A DNA stretch of 64,000 nucleotides from Hansfordia pulvinata (GCA_006538405.1 BJKQ01000007.1:1302001-1366000); one strand, 5' to 3'; counted from the stretch's first letter, positions 11,503 to 23,160 are shown. Made by a program: numbers and translations. Notes: generated by a model not told the origin, from the letters alone.

Positions 11503-12661
11503 TGAGACACGACTGTACATTACGCGGATACCTCCAGCCAGCCAGGGGGCTCATGAGTCTCCTCCGCGATACCACGACGCAGACTCAAGTCGAATCTTTG
11601 ATGGGATCTGTGGTCGCTCGGCCCTCGCAAACTTGGCGTAAATGGGCTACACAAGATTTGAAATCAATGAGCAGGATTCATGTCGCGGCATAGCCTGGAT
11701 CAGGTCCGGGCCGGATCCTGGGATTCATGAGGAAACCAGCAGGCCTATTCAATTCTGTACGGGACGGGGTTGCAAAAAGACCTGGTGGGAGCATCGAGCA
11801 ACTCAGAGGGGGGCACGCTGCGGTCGATGGCGATATTCTGGCCATCTCTATCTCCCTCAGACTAGACCCCAAACACGGTTCACGAGATATACGATGTAGA
11901 CGCCCCGGCCCTTTTGCTCAGGTGCACTGAGGATAAGCCCCGATGAATGATGATCTGACACTGTCCATGGCAATGAGACAGTCCGAATCCGCGCTCCTGG
12001 GCCGACCGAGTCCATGTCGCGGCCATGTCATGCAGTGCAAACACCCCAAGGCGATCTCCATTGCGATCCAGCTTGAGATTGGTGCTGCGGGGAAGGCTTT
12101 ACTCGATAGAGACCCGGTAAACATGCGGCATATGAGTGAGGTAATGACGAAATGTATGCGTTGAACCCCTCACAGTCTAGGACCTCGAGCGACAAGGTCG
12201 TCTCACTGCCACCCGCTGCCAACCGAGGTTCCCTAGTAGAGGCGTTCGCTTCCGCTCTGAGGTGCCGGTCTCCAAACCGGGAGGGGAACCCTCCCAAGCA
12301 AGACAATATGCCCGATCTGTCCAAGGTTTGCCGACAAATCCGATCTACTCCCGTGGCCTCTGATTGAGTGGGCGGGTCTGGACACTACGCCAGTCCGTTG
12401 GGAGGGAATTTGTCCTCGGACGGGGCCATGACGGCCTATAGAAGTGAGTATTTCCTGGCTCTTTGTTTCTGACGGATCTTTCTGCCTTCAATTTGCAAAT
12501 CACCAATCTCAGACGGTTGGGCCACGTTTACTGCGACCCGTGACAAGGTGAAACCCAGTACCTCTGTAGTCCACGCCAGGCCGACGCCTCGGGACCTCGC
12601 CACATTCTTCGGCCGACACCCGACAGCAGACGAACGCGACGACATTACAGGCACGCCGGCC
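11503..12661. other. Intergenic: calcineurin 3' flank / cyclase upstream
   Basis: About 1.16 kb. An ATG at 12428 (MTAYR-type) followed by GTGAGT could be part of a 5' UTR intron of the next gene, but this is weak. Otherwise only short unsupported ORFs. Confidence 0.5.
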
Positions 12662-14342
12662 ATGGCACCCCCGGCGGCCAAGATCAAGGTCAATGCGGAC
12701 GGGATCCCGGCGTTCGACGACCTGCCGCTCCGGCCGGGCGACCCGCGCCGCTCAGCGTGGGGCTGTACGGGGACGGGGACGAGCTGGGCACGCTGAACCG
12801 GCTGACGGGGGAGCGAGTCGCGGCAGCGGCGCGGTCGGAGATCCAGACGGGCGAGCGGTGCGTATTCGAAGCGGCGGCTTGTTCTATCTAGTGCACGCTC
12901 TCCCATCCTGCGAGACATTGCTGTCTCCCTCATGGCACAATAATCCGTGGTGGTCATCATCATGGTGATGATGCCGACGATTTACCCTCTACTGACACAG
13001 CGAGTATAACACAACACGCACAAAACATAAAGAATCTCGCTCAACTGGCCCATGGACGCGCAGGGGGAGCAGAGCTTCTTCGACCGGGGCAGCTTCCACC
13101 GCGAGATGTCGCGCAACCCGCTGGGGTACGCGGCCATCAACGACGACACGTGGACCTTCAACTCGCAGGTGTCGACGCAGTGGGACGGCCTGCGCCACTT
13201 TGGCTACGTCCGCGAGGAGCTCTTCTACAACGGCGTCACCCCGGACCGCCTCTACGCGCGCGACGCCGCCACGGGCCGCTACGAGAGCGACGTCAACGGG
13301 ATCCAGGGTGTGTTCTTCTTCTTCTTCTTCTTCTTCTTCTTCTTCTTTCCGGTCTCCGACTGCGTCTTCCAGCGGGCCCCAGATTTGCCTCACTTTTTCG
13401 TTCCATCCAGCACTGAGATTGCCGTTGGAATCCATGAAGGGTTGGTTTCCCTCGTTACTGACTCTTTCGGACCTCGCGGCCAGCCTGGGCCGAGCAGGGC
13501 ATCATAGGGCGCGGCGTGCTGGTCGACTTCCACGCGTGGCGCCAAACCCTCGACAGCCCCGAGCCGTTCGACCCGTTCGACTCGTCGGCCATCTCGGCCG
13601 ACGACATCAGAGCCTGCCTCGCGGCGCAGGGCACCGAGCTCAAGTTTGGCGACATCTTGTTCATCCGCTCAGGTAGGTTCGCCGCGGCCGCAGCCGCTTC
13701 CGACTCTGCCGCTTTCCCCCTTTTCGTTCTTCGCCCTCTTGAATGATGGCCCGGGAATGATGAAGATAATGATGACGGTGATGATAACAAACCCCCTTCC
13801 AGGCTTCCGCGCCGCCCACGCTACCAAGCCGGCGGCAGAGCTGACGGCGCTGAAGCAGCAGCACCCGCACCGGTTCGGCGGGCTGGAGCAGTCCGAGGAC
13901 GTGCTGCGGCTGCTGTGGGAAGGGCCCGGGGTCAGCGCCGTCGCGGGCGACCAACCGGCCCTGGAGCGGTGGCCGCACGACGCCTCGTCCGGCGACCCCT
14001 GGCTGCTGCACGAGGTGCTTCTCGGGGGCTGGGGCATGCCCGTCGGCGAGCTGTTCGACCTCGAGCGCCTGTCCGCCTGCTGCGCCCGCCTGGGCCGCTG
14101 GTCCTTCTTCCTCGCCAGCGAGGTGTGTAACGTACCCGGCGCGGTAGCGAGGTGTGTGTCCCCCCCCCCCCCCCCCCACACACACACACGCCCTTCCCCT
14201 GTCTTTTCTTCTGGGTTTTTGACTATCACCACGGGCTTGGTCGGTGAAGCCACCGCAGTCTGTCTCTGACAGTTTACAAATGGACTTGACATGGACTGAC
14301 AGCCCCTTGCGCAGCCCTCCCAATGCCGTCGCCATATTCTAG
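12662..14342 (+). CDS. Cyclase-family (kynurenine-formamidase-like) protein, one frameshift in exon 1
   Basis: Fungal protein of the cyclase/kynurenine formamidase fold (PF04199-like); the substrate is unknown. Five exons: 12662-12857, 13033-13307, 13484-13672, 13803-14151 and 14315-14342. The family frame reads I-P-A-F-D-D-L-P-L, then S-A-W-G, and must continue L-Y-G-D-G-D-E-L-G-T-L-N-R-L, which lies in the next frame: one base is missing at the G run 12759-12762. With one extra base the whole gene is open for 345 aa. The conserved block S-T-Q-W-D-G-L-R-H-F-G-Y replaces the bacterial HxGTHxDxxxH metal motif, so the metal site is degenerate, as I believe is usual in this fungal group. The end reads S-E-V-C-N-V-P-G then S-P-P-N-A-V-A-I-F. 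It could be a recent pseudogene, but the pattern in neighbouring genes favours a sequence error. Confidence 0.8.
13313..13345 (+). repeat. (TTC)11 microsatellite in cyclase intron 2
   Basis: Eleven uninterrupted TTC units lie close to the 5' end of the intron 13308-13483, six bases after the GTGTGT donor. The tract is spliced out and has no coding effect. Confidence 0.95.
14152..14189 (+). repeat. (GT)4-C18-(AC)6 tract at cyclase intron 4 donor
   Basis: GTGTGTGT (14152-14159), eighteen C (14160-14177), then ACACACACACAC (14178-14189). The GT and AC arms are complementary and could form a hairpin with a poly-C loop. The intron donor is the first GT of the left arm. Confidence 0.9.
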
Positions 14343-14509
14343 TCCCGGGCACGATGCCCACCATGTTGCGTGTTTCGGGGTATCAAGCGCGAAGTCCAGT
14401 TGCGTTTCCGGGCTGCTGCGTGGGTTCATTTTTCATTCCGCAATTCAGACTCAGTCTACTCGAAACGGAATCCGGTTTCCTCCCTCCTTTCTCTCCCCAT
14501 GCAACCTGC

Positions 14510-15498
14510 CTATCCCTTCTTCGGCCCCGTGATGCCGTAGTACTCCCACGGGAAGTCCTCGAGACTGCCCAGCTGGCGCGCCCAGCCGTCGCCGGGTCTG
14601 CCCAGCGATTGCCCCCCATTGCCCGCCTGCTCCCCTCGTCGCCGCCGGCGAGAGGCACCAGTCCGATGCGCCCGGCCAGGACCTCTTCCTCACGGCCGCG
14701 GTAGATGGCGGCGATCTCGCGGTGCGGCACCCACGCGACGCGCATGCCCGCGCGCCGGCCCGCCTCGACCCCGACCACGCTGTCCTCGAAGACGAGGCAC
14801 TCGGCCGGGGAGATGGGCCGCTGCGCCGTCTTGGAGGAGGAGGAAGAAGAAGAAGAAGCAAGCGTCGAGTTAATGGCCGCCAGCGCGCACAGGTAGATGT
14901 CGGGCGCCGGCTTGCCGCGGCCCGCGCGCACTCGCGGGTCGTCGCCCAGCACCCGGTGCGCTGGCGGTATCGAGTCCATGGCCGCGCGGGTTCTCGCGAG
15001 ACCGGACGTCTTCATCTCGTAGTTGCCGCGCGCGCTGCTGCTGGCCAGGGCGAACTCGACGGGAGGCCCCCGGTCTTCTTGTTGCTGGTCCTGGATGTTG
15101 CCGTCATCGTGGGGTTTGTTATTGTTGTTGTCATCGATGTTGTCGGCGGTGATGGTAAGGGTCCGTGCCTCGCCGCTGGCCAGGTGACCAAGCAGAGCCT
15201 CGACGCCCGGGAGGGGCTCGCACTGGGGGAAGTGCACGAGCTGCTGCTCGCGCTGCTCGGCGGCGTACTGCTCGGGCGTGATGGGCAGCTGGGCCCAGGC
15301 GTGGAAGACGGGCCCGTTCGACGACCCGGGCACGCCCATCATGCCAGCCTTGACATCCCAGGGCAGGTCTGGCTTGCCGTAGCGGCGCAGTACGGCGTTG
15401 GCGCATCGCGTGTAGATGTCCTCGGTGTTGAGCAGCAGGCCGTCCATGTCGAAGAGGCAGGCCCGTATGGGCGGCAGGGCCGGGTTCGAGCCCGTCAT
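14510..15498 (-). CDS. HAD-superfamily hydrolase (GS1/glycerol-phosphatase-like), one frameshift near C-terminus
   Basis: Haloacid dehalogenase-type phosphatase/phosphomutase-like enzyme, likely cytosolic and acting on a small phosphorylated metabolite. Motif I is F-D-M-D-G-L-L-L-N-T-E-D with D17 and D19, motif II is L-A-S-S-S, motif III has the Lys in G-K-P-A-P-D, and motif IV is F-E-D-S-V-V-G-V-E-A-G. Two low-complexity inserts (Asn/Asp/Gln-rich and poly-Ser, the latter from a GAA/GGA microsatellite at about 14833-14860) interrupt the core. The uncorrected frame ends at 14383 with an atypical Arg/Ser tail. The family ending S-L-E-D-F-P-W-E-Y-Y-G-I lies in the next frame and stops at 14510. 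One missing base between about 14590 and 14645 explains this; candidates are the G6 run (plus C14612-14617) and a G4 run. Corrected length is 329 aa. The start is the first ATG. Confidence 0.85.
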
Positions 15499-16197
15499 TC
15501 TTCTGTTCACTCTAAACGCGTCTGTTCCTGGGGAGCAGGCCTGTTACTCGGATGCAGTGCTGCGAGCCTTGTGAGAAACAGGCAGATGAGGCGGCAAGGT
15601 AGCTGATGCAGCTGGCGAGGGTACTGCGTGCTTGTATGTATGCGACACGGAAATGTTTACCGGCGCGGGGTGGTTCCGTCGGGTGTTGAATCCCGCTTCC
15701 TGCACTCCGCTGTCGGCGGCTCGCGGCCCCACACTCTGTGGGCGCGAAGTGCTCGTCAAGTCGGAGCCCCCGCAGCATTTTGCTATATACATGCAGCTTT
15801 CGAGACCAAAGTCGGCCTCTGATGACATGGCTGTTTGATATGGTCGTTTCCCGGTGTGCGTTTTGGTGTGTTCCAGGCACGCAGCAATTCACGTTCGACA
15901 CACACCCTTCTGTACATATTGCCAGGCATCATCCGGATCGCAGGGAAGCGCTGTACTCTATAAGATGCCAAAAATAACGGCACTGCTCCCAAGAGTGATG
16001 ACGATTCACATGAAATTTCGGATGTCTCTAAGACCCCGTCGTTGGATACGCCTGTCTGTGTTCTGTGTTGACCAAGATCAAGGGTCTTCGAACCTTTCGG
16101 GCGGACATGATCCACGGGATAATTCTCTCCATGCCTCTTGGGGCTCGGAGATCGCGGGCCGTTGTGAGTTGCAACGTTTGTCGAATACACGTCTCCT
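15499..16197. other. Intergenic: HAD upstream / PAC3 downstream
   Basis: About 0.7 kb between two minus-strand genes. It holds a TATATA string near 15784 but no supported gene. Confidence 0.5.
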
Positions 16198-16699
16198 TCA
16201 AACAATCTTCTGGATGAGCTCTATGAGATCGAAGAAAGCCTCCCTATCGGGCTTCAGATTCCTCAGGCCAAGACCAACGACCAGAGTCCTGCGCTCGTCG
16301 GGGTCTTTCCTCGCTATGTGACTGGCGATTTGCACGGCGTAGAGCTGGCCGAGAGACTCGCGCTCCTCGCCGCCGCCTCCCAGCAGCGTCTTGGGCGTCA
16401 GGTGGGTCAGCGGCAGCAGGTTTGCATCTGGGAGGGACATTTCGACAGAGGCCGGAGAAGGGGCAGACAGCGGGACTTGGATCTGATTTTGCAGGTGAGC
16501 CGGGCCCAAGACAAGACGAGGTCGGGGTTTTTTGCCGACATACCCACTGGGAAAGCGTGCCCTCCTGCGAAAGGGTGACGAGGATCTTGTCCTCAAAAGA
16601 GACAGACGAGGCTTCTGTCGAGACGTTGTCGATGGAGCCGACTGCCTGCCTGGTGGGGGCCGGGAATGGTTCGGGGACGACCACCTGAGAGGTATCCAT
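16198..16699 (-). CDS. Proteasome assembly chaperone 3 (PAC3/Poc3-like)
   Basis: Small chaperone resembling PAC3 (Poc3/Irc25 in yeast), which with PAC4 guides alpha-ring assembly of the 20S proteasome. Two exons: 16699-16544 and 16482-16198, joined across a 61-nt GTATGT...CAG intron in phase 0, giving 146 aa. After a non-conserved N-terminal 33 residues comes the D-K-I-L-V-T-L-S strand. The core continues with L-T-P-K-T-L-L-G-G-G-G-E-E-R, then H-I-A-R-K-D-P-D-E-R-R-T-L-V-V-G-L-G-L, and ends with a helix L-I-E-L-I-Q-K-I-V. These match the PAC3 layout of a strand, a T-K-x-L-L-G turn and a closing helix. Sequence divergence in this family is high, so the assignment is inferred from pattern rather than exact motif. 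It is divergent from ECM16 and may share its promoter. Confidence 0.7.
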
Positions 16700-17272
16700 G
16701 ATGCTGGAATCTAAGGTGAGGTAGGATGGAGAGGGGCACCGGTTGCCGATTCGCGCCTGGTCTCGAGTAACGATTGTGAGGTAAGGTAGAAACAGCTGGA
16801 ACAGAAAGTCCCGTCGTGCAAGGTAGCTACCTGAAAGTGGTTCTAGGTGAAACAGATGAGGTAGTTGTATGTACCTTTACCCACGGGTATCTAGATGGAC
16901 AATGGAGGTCATCAAGGCATTGATGTTAACTGCCTGCCCCTCTACGGCGGGCTTCACCAGGACAGTACCTACACCATAGAGACGAGAGCCGCCTGTGGGG
17001 TCGCTTTCCCGCGTGCTAGGGTGCTGTGCTCGTTAGGTGCTGTCTGTCTGGCGCGTCCGGTAACCCCACCAATACCTTGTATTAGGTACCTACCAGGTAG
17101 GCACGACTATGGACTTTACCTGGCGCACCCCGGCCGCCGTCCAACCCCACTCTAACCGCTTCCAGCCGCTTTCCGCCGATTCTGCCGGGCGGTCAAATTT
17201 TTAGAATATCGTCGCATTCAGAGCGCCTTGAGCCTTGTCCGCCCTTTGCCTACACCCACCCGTCGAGACATC
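16700..17272. promoter_or_regulatory. Bidirectional promoter region PAC3 / ECM16
   Basis: 573 bp between two divergent start codons. It contains TAGGTACCTACC strings near 17084-17100 but no ORF of interest. Regulatory function is inferred from geometry only. Confidence 0.5.
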
Positions 17273-20200
17273 ATGCCCAAGAAATTCGTGCCGCGCCAGA
17301 GGAAGCACAAGGTTCTCGCGCGCCAAAAGTCCCAGCAGGCCGACGCCGCCGAGGGCCATGATCCGCCCCAACTCGACAGCAATGCCGTAGAGATCCTGCC
17401 CGAGGTCCAGAAGGCCGCCCAGGAAGCCCGCCGCGCCGAGCTCCGCGCTCAGCTCCAGGGCGATTCCAAGATCTCCGGGCAGAAGGCCAAGCGCTTGGAA
17501 AAGTACATTGACTCCAAGCTGAAGAAGGACGAAAACCGTGAGCTACTCGCCAAGCTGTCCCACAACAAAATCGACACCTCCCTCTTCTCCAGCACTCGCA
17601 GTCTCGGGCAGGGCAAGGAGACAAAGCGCCAGGCGCTCGCCCGAGCTCTGCGCGAGAAGCAGGCCGGCGTCGGTGGAGATGACGAGGACCTCCTGCTCGA
17701 AGAGAGACCGGACACGCCAAGCGAGCACTCCAATGATTCCGAGGACGACCCCGGCGCGAATGAGACGCAGCCTCGCGCAAAACCAGGTCAGGCAGCAGCA
17801 GGAGCAGCAACGACAGGTTTTCCTGCTGCTGCTAAATCGGCCGCAGCTCCAGCACCGGATGCGCCTCACACAGTAGCAACCGGGTCCGGACTGAAACGAC
17901 CTCTCGAGCTGGACAACGACGGACGGCCCATCATTCAGAAGCGCCAGAAGCGTGGTGGCGTCAAATCAAAGGTCAACTTCCAGCCCGTGGTCATCCAACC
18001 CCCACCAAAGCCTGAATCTGGAGATGATTCGGAAGATGAATGGAATGGTTTCAGCTCCGATGCATCCGCGGCCGACCTGGCAAACTCGGACAAGGGAGAC
18101 TCGTCCGAGGAAGCGTCAGATGCTGACTCATCAGAGGAGGACAGCGACGAAGAGGAAGACGCAGACGAGGAAGAAAGAGAAGAAGAAGAAGAGAATGCGG
18201 GAAACAACCGAAAGCAGAGATCTTCAGCGTTCAAGGCTTGGGCTCATGAGCAACGGAACGAGGCACTCGGTTACAAACCCACCGACAGCGCCTCTGCTCA
18301 GCTGGACATTCCCAGACCGGCAAACTTCCAGCCCCGACCCTTGGAGCAGGATCCTCTCCCACTCGAACTGCTTCCTACAAATGATACAGGGAGGAAAGCT
18401 TACAGTGTGACCGTCGCCAGATCGCCAGAGATTCAGAATGCTCGTCTGGCGCTACCCGTTGTTGCGGAGGAGCAGAAGATCATGGAAGCGATTCACAACA
18501 ACAATGTGGTGGTAATCTGTGGTGCTACCGGTTCGGGAAAGACCACCCAGGTCCCTCAATTCCTGTTCGAGGCCGGCTATGGATCGCCAAACTCACCGAC
18601 TCCAGGCCTGATTGGCGTGACTCAGCCGAGAAAGGTTGCTGCCGTCAGCATGTCCAAGCGCGTTGGCCAGGAGCTGGGCGACCACTCGGGCTCTGTCGCG
18701 TACCAGATCCGCTTTGAAGGCACAGCCGACGATAAGACGGCAGTCAAGTTCATGACCGACGGTGTCTTGCTTCGGGAGGTGGCCAGTGATATCTCGCTCC
18801 GCAAATACTCGTCCATCATCATCGACGAGGCCCACGAGAGGAGCGTCAATACGGATATTCTCATTGGCATGCTGAGTCGGGTTGTCAAGCTGAGAGAAGA
18901 GATGGCACAAGAGGACACATCAGTCACGCCTCTCAAACTCATCATCATGTCAGCGACGCTACGCGTTGATGATATGACCAAGAATCCAACCTTGTTCCCG
19001 TCCCCGCCGCCAGTCCTGAATGTCGAGGGCCGCCAGCACCCAGTCACCGTCCACTTTGCGCGCCAGACCAAACACGACTACGTCGAGGAAGTTTTCAAAA
19101 AGATTCTGCGAGGTCACCGAAAATTGCCCCCGGGAGGATTCCTCGTGTTCCTGACCGGGCACGACGAGATCTCGCGACTGAGCCGGAAGCTGAAACTCGC
19201 CACGGGCTCGTTGAATCCCACAGCCCCGCCCAAGGTCCGGATTTCTGCCAACGACGCCCCGTTGGAAGTGGAAGACATTGATTTCGGAGAGGTGAACGAC
19301 AACGCGGGGGACGACTACGACGAGCTGCCTTTCATTGACGATGCCGACGCCGACGAGGACGACGAAGACTTCGACATTGGCGAGGAAGCAGAAGCGGGGC
19401 CTCTCAAGATGCACGTTCTGCCCTTGTACTCGCTCCTGCCGACGAAGGAGCAGATGCGCGTCTTCGAACCGCCGCCGGAGGGCTCCAGGCAGATCATCAT
19501 AGCCACCAACGTGGCGGAGACTAGTCTGACCATCCCCGGCATCCGATACGTGTTCGACTGCGGCCGGTCGAAGGAGAGGAAGTACAACGCCGACACGGGC
19601 GTGCAGAGCTACCAGATCGGCTGGATCAGCAAGGCCAGCGCGGACCAGCGGTCGGGTCGCGCGGGTCGGACGGGGCCCGGGCACTGCTACCGGCTCTACT
19701 CGTCGGCCGTGTACGAGCGCGACTTTGCCAAGTTCGGGGAGCCCGAGCTGCTGAGGATGCCGATAGAGGGAGTGGTGCTGCAGCTGAAGGCGATGAGGCT
19801 GCAGCACGTGATCAACTTCCCCTTCCCGACGCCGCCGGACCGGCAGAGCATCGCCCAGGCCGAGCGGATGCTCCAGTACATGGCCGCCGTCAACCCCGAG
19901 GGCCAGGCGACCCAGATCGGAGTGACCATGGCCAAGTTCCCCCTGCCGCCCCGGTTTGCGCGGATCCTCCTGGTGGGCCACCTGCACGACTGCCTGCCCT
20001 ACACGGTCGCGCTGGTCGCGGGGCTGTCGGTGGCGGAGATCTTCATCCCGGAGACGCAGGCGGTGCCGGCGACGCCGGAGCAGCAGGCGGAGCAGCAGGG
20101 GAGCAGCAGGGGGAGCAGCGGCGGTTCCGGACCAACGAGGACGTGGCGGCGGAGACGCGGCAGGCCCAGGCGCGGCAGCGGTTCAACGCGGTGCACCGCA

Positions 20201-21006
20201 ACTTCCGGGCGCTGGACGGGTCCTCGGACGCCATCAAGATGCTGCAGGCGGTGGGCGAGTTCGCGCACGAGCCGACGGAGCGGTGGTGCGAGGACCACTT
20301 TGTGCGGTTCAAGGCGCTGCAGGAGACGCAGAAGCTGCGGCGCCAGATCACCAACCTGCTGCAGAAGGACATTCCCGCGTTCGCGTCGCTGCAGTTCCAC
20401 GACCGGCTCGACCGCCCGACCGCCGTGCAGGTCACGGCCCTCAAGCAGATGGTGGCCGCCGGCTTCGTCGACCAGGTGGCGATGCGCGCCGACCTGGCGC
20501 CCAACCCGCCCGAGATGCGCCGCCGGCCGCGCCGCGCCATCGACGTCCCCTACCTGCCGCTGCATCCGATCGAGGTCGACCGGCGCTTCTCCTCCTCCTC
20601 CTCCGACGACGACGAGGTGGACGAGGCCTTGAAGCGCGCCGTCTACGTGCACCCGTCGTCGTCGCTCGCGCACCGCAGCGCCCAGGAGCTGCCCGAGTAC
20701 ATTGTGTACCTGGGCCTGCAGCGGACCGCCGCCGCCGCCACCGAGGGGAGGAGGTCGCGGACGCGGATGCTGGCGCTGACGGACGTGACGGGGGCGCAGC
20801 TGGCGGCGCTGGCCAAGGGCACGCCGCTGCTGACGTACGGCAAGCCGATCAAGGAGTCGGCGCCGACGGCGGAGAGGCCCGACGTCCGCGAGTGCTGGGT
20901 CGTGCCGTACCTGCGGGCCGAGGGCACGGGCGGCCAGGGCTGGCCTCTGCCGGTGCGCAAGGTCACGCAGCGCCGCGTCAAGGGGCGCGGCTGGGTGGTG
21001 GAGTGA
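17273..21006 (+). CDS. ECM16: DEAH-box RNA helicase ECM16/DHR1 (DHX37), one frameshift
   Basis: Nucleolar DEAH/RHA helicase that releases U3 snoRNA from pre-18S rRNA during small-subunit assembly; essential in yeast. The N-terminal 350 residues are charged and contain a long acidic tract (about 255-330). Helicase motifs are intact: GATGSGKT (417-424), DEAH (518-521), SAT (560-562) and QRSGRAGR (792-799), followed by winged-helix, HA2 and OB-fold regions. After about residue 942 the frame is lost. The correct continuation (R-F-R-T-N-E-D-V-A-A-E-T-R-Q-A) is in the next frame and runs to the stop at 21004-21006. One base is missing at the G run 20098-20101 (or 20109-20113), where a CAGGGGAGCAG unit precedes a CAGGGGGAGCAG unit. 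Corrected length is 1244 aa, close to the yeast protein. The gene has no intron. Confidence 0.95.
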
Positions 21007-21024
21007 GTGAGTGAGTGAGTGAGT
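21001..21024 (+). repeat. (GAGT)6 overlapping the ECM16 stop codon
   Basis: Six GAGT units begin in the last coding codon (GAG) and supply the TGA stop. The 12-nt period gives a second in-frame TGA downstream. Confidence 0.95.
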
Positions 21025-21663
21025 GAAAGAGTTTAATCTTCATGACTGGTACTACCTACTTCTTACCACTTACGAGGACAACCCACCTCCATGTGCCCAG
21101 TAGTGATAGCCTGCGCGCGGCGGTTCTAGGTTTTCGCCTGGAAGTCCTGTTTTATCGAATTCTCCCATTGTCTGTTCGCGGGGCTCGGCGTTTGCGGATG
21201 GTGTGTGCGCGGGATTCCCTCATAGCTGCCATAGAATTCAAGTCGTGGGTGAAGAGACTGAGTGCCCCTCTGACCCGTCTGTTGAGTCAGCTCAGCCCAG
21301 ATCTCGCCAAGTGCAATTTTCCCATGTCCAACGCAGTTTGCTCGTTTTGGACAGAGGTAAAACCGCATCGACGTTTTGGGAATACGCGGTCGCGACGGCG
21401 TGTCGACAGCCCGATGGGCAGCAGTAGGACGGCGCAGTGGCGTCGCCTCACTCCTACTCGTACGACATGCGCGTTGGTCTTTTTCCGAAAGAGCGGGGGG
21501 ACAGGTATGCCGGCTTTCGGACGTCTGCGTCTTTCTCCGTCACCCGCACTACGAGTATATACATACTTTTCCCCACGATGCTTGGTTCTGGCTTCGGGAT
21601 CGCCTTGGCATTCACAGACTTGGTCGCGAAGTTTCGCTTCAGCCGAGGGTCCCCTCTTCCGTC

Positions 21664-21731
21664 GATTCCCGATATACTCAGCTCGCATGGTATGATTCCC
21701 GATATACTCAGCTCGCATGGTATGATTCCCG
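21664..21731 (+). repeat. 30-bp tandem duplication with partial third copy
   Basis: A 30-nt unit beginning GATTCCCGATATACTCAGCT occurs at 21664-21693 and 21694-21723 without mismatch, followed by the first 8 nt of a third copy. The copies are identical, so the duplication is recent. Confidence 0.97.
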
Positions 21732-23035
21732 CTGCCACTGCCGCTCTGCACAAAGGGTGACGTGCTCAGGATGCTTGTACTCGCACGGGCCGCCCTGAGA
21801 GCCGCATCGCAAGGGGGAGGCGATTGACGGACGAGGTGTCGTCGACTTTGGGTGAGGAGGGAAGGGGGGGGATTGCATTTGAATGGTGCTGCTGTGGCGT
21901 GCAGGTGACATGGTGTACGCGTACTCCGTACGGCTGCAGTGGCGCTCAGCGGTATTGATAGGAACCCAAGTGGGTAGGTAGGTCCAGATCCGCGGTGGGA
22001 AATCATCCAGGAGTGGTAGGTTATGTATGTTGCATATTTCATCATCTACGGAGTTATGTACGAGGACTGGAAACTCGACAACCAAACATACATCAAATGT
22101 ACCTAATGGGCTCTGCAACCAAGGGTGCACGGATTTGGGATCTCAGGGGCGCCGACACGGCCGACTACGCCGACGTACTCTACGTGGACATGTGGTGGCC
22201 CCGAACCACGAGTACGAGCAGACCCGCCGACGCTTTTATTCAAACCTTTTCATTGCCACTCCCTGGGGAATAGCACAGGTCGTGGCAGGCGCCGCGGTGC
22301 ATCAAAGCGGTCAAAGGATGGCTTCAGGCGCCTCAATCGGCCGTTGAGGGGGCTGTACCTTGCTCATACTATCACATCCAATACCCGCGATACGTGTACA
22401 TAGGGAAGGAAGGTACCTTAGTGTCTACCTACTTAAGAGGCACCCGATGTACCGAGCAGACGAGCGGTGCAGAGCGGGAACGGGAACGGGAAACTGCCCT
22501 GATGAACTCGGCTCTGGAACGTTAATATATGATTCCCTACGAGTACCTACGCGTAAGCGATGCCGAGACGAAGGAAGGCTTGGTCAGGCAACGCCGACTT
22601 GCTGATAGAAAGCAGTGGCATCGCTTGATGAAGCTGCATGGCTGCACTTGCGTGATTGCATTGGATGTAATCGAAGTGATAAGACCCCATATATGTGTAG
22701 GTACCTAGGTACTCGCTTGCTCGCACTCGCCGGAAGCACTGCTTTTGAAGGACTGGAAGGAAGGGGCGCCCGGCCTCGGCCAACTGCAACGGCCCCGCCA
22801 CCGTCGCCACCGCGACCTTCGCTTTGCTTTGGCTCCCAGTCGCTCTTTCCTGCCAGGCACTCCAGGCCTGCCTTCCGTGCATTCTTCCCACTTCAAGTCC
22901 TGCAGGAGTGTCCGGTTCGGCCAAGATCCAATTCCCTGCACCAAGTACATAATGGCCCACGCAGCCGCTTGTCCATGTTTCCTGTAGAAATCCAATCTAG
23001 GTTGAGTGTTTGAGCCCTCGAAGTGCTTCGCGACC

Positions 23036-23082
23036 ACAACGACAACGACAACAACAACAACTACTACTACTACCACTACGAG
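23036..23082 (+). repeat. (CAA)n-(CTA)n microsatellite
   Basis: Compound repeat of CAACGA/CAA units followed by CTA/CTACCA units, ending about 80 bp before the start codon of the cutinase-like gene, probably in its 5' leader. Confidence 0.85.
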
Positions 23083-23160
23083 GACAAAGTTGTCGTCCTC
23101 GTCCTTCACTGCCAATTAACTCGGCGCCAAACTGGCTGCCACCGCAAAGAGACAATCCAG

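Larger units (their letters stand above)
21007..23160. other. Intergenic: ECM16 3' flank / cutinase-like promoter
   Basis: About 2.15 kb. It holds a 30-bp tandem duplication (21664-21731), two octamers (21455, 22538), GGTACCTAGGTAC-like strings near 22700, and an (AAC)n/(CTA)n microsatellite just before the next gene. No gene is supported. Confidence 0.6.

Noticed and set aside
12662..15498. Cyclase plus HAD hydrolase as a metabolic gene cluster
   Set aside because: Only two unrelated enzymes, no backbone synthase, transporter or regulator nearby.
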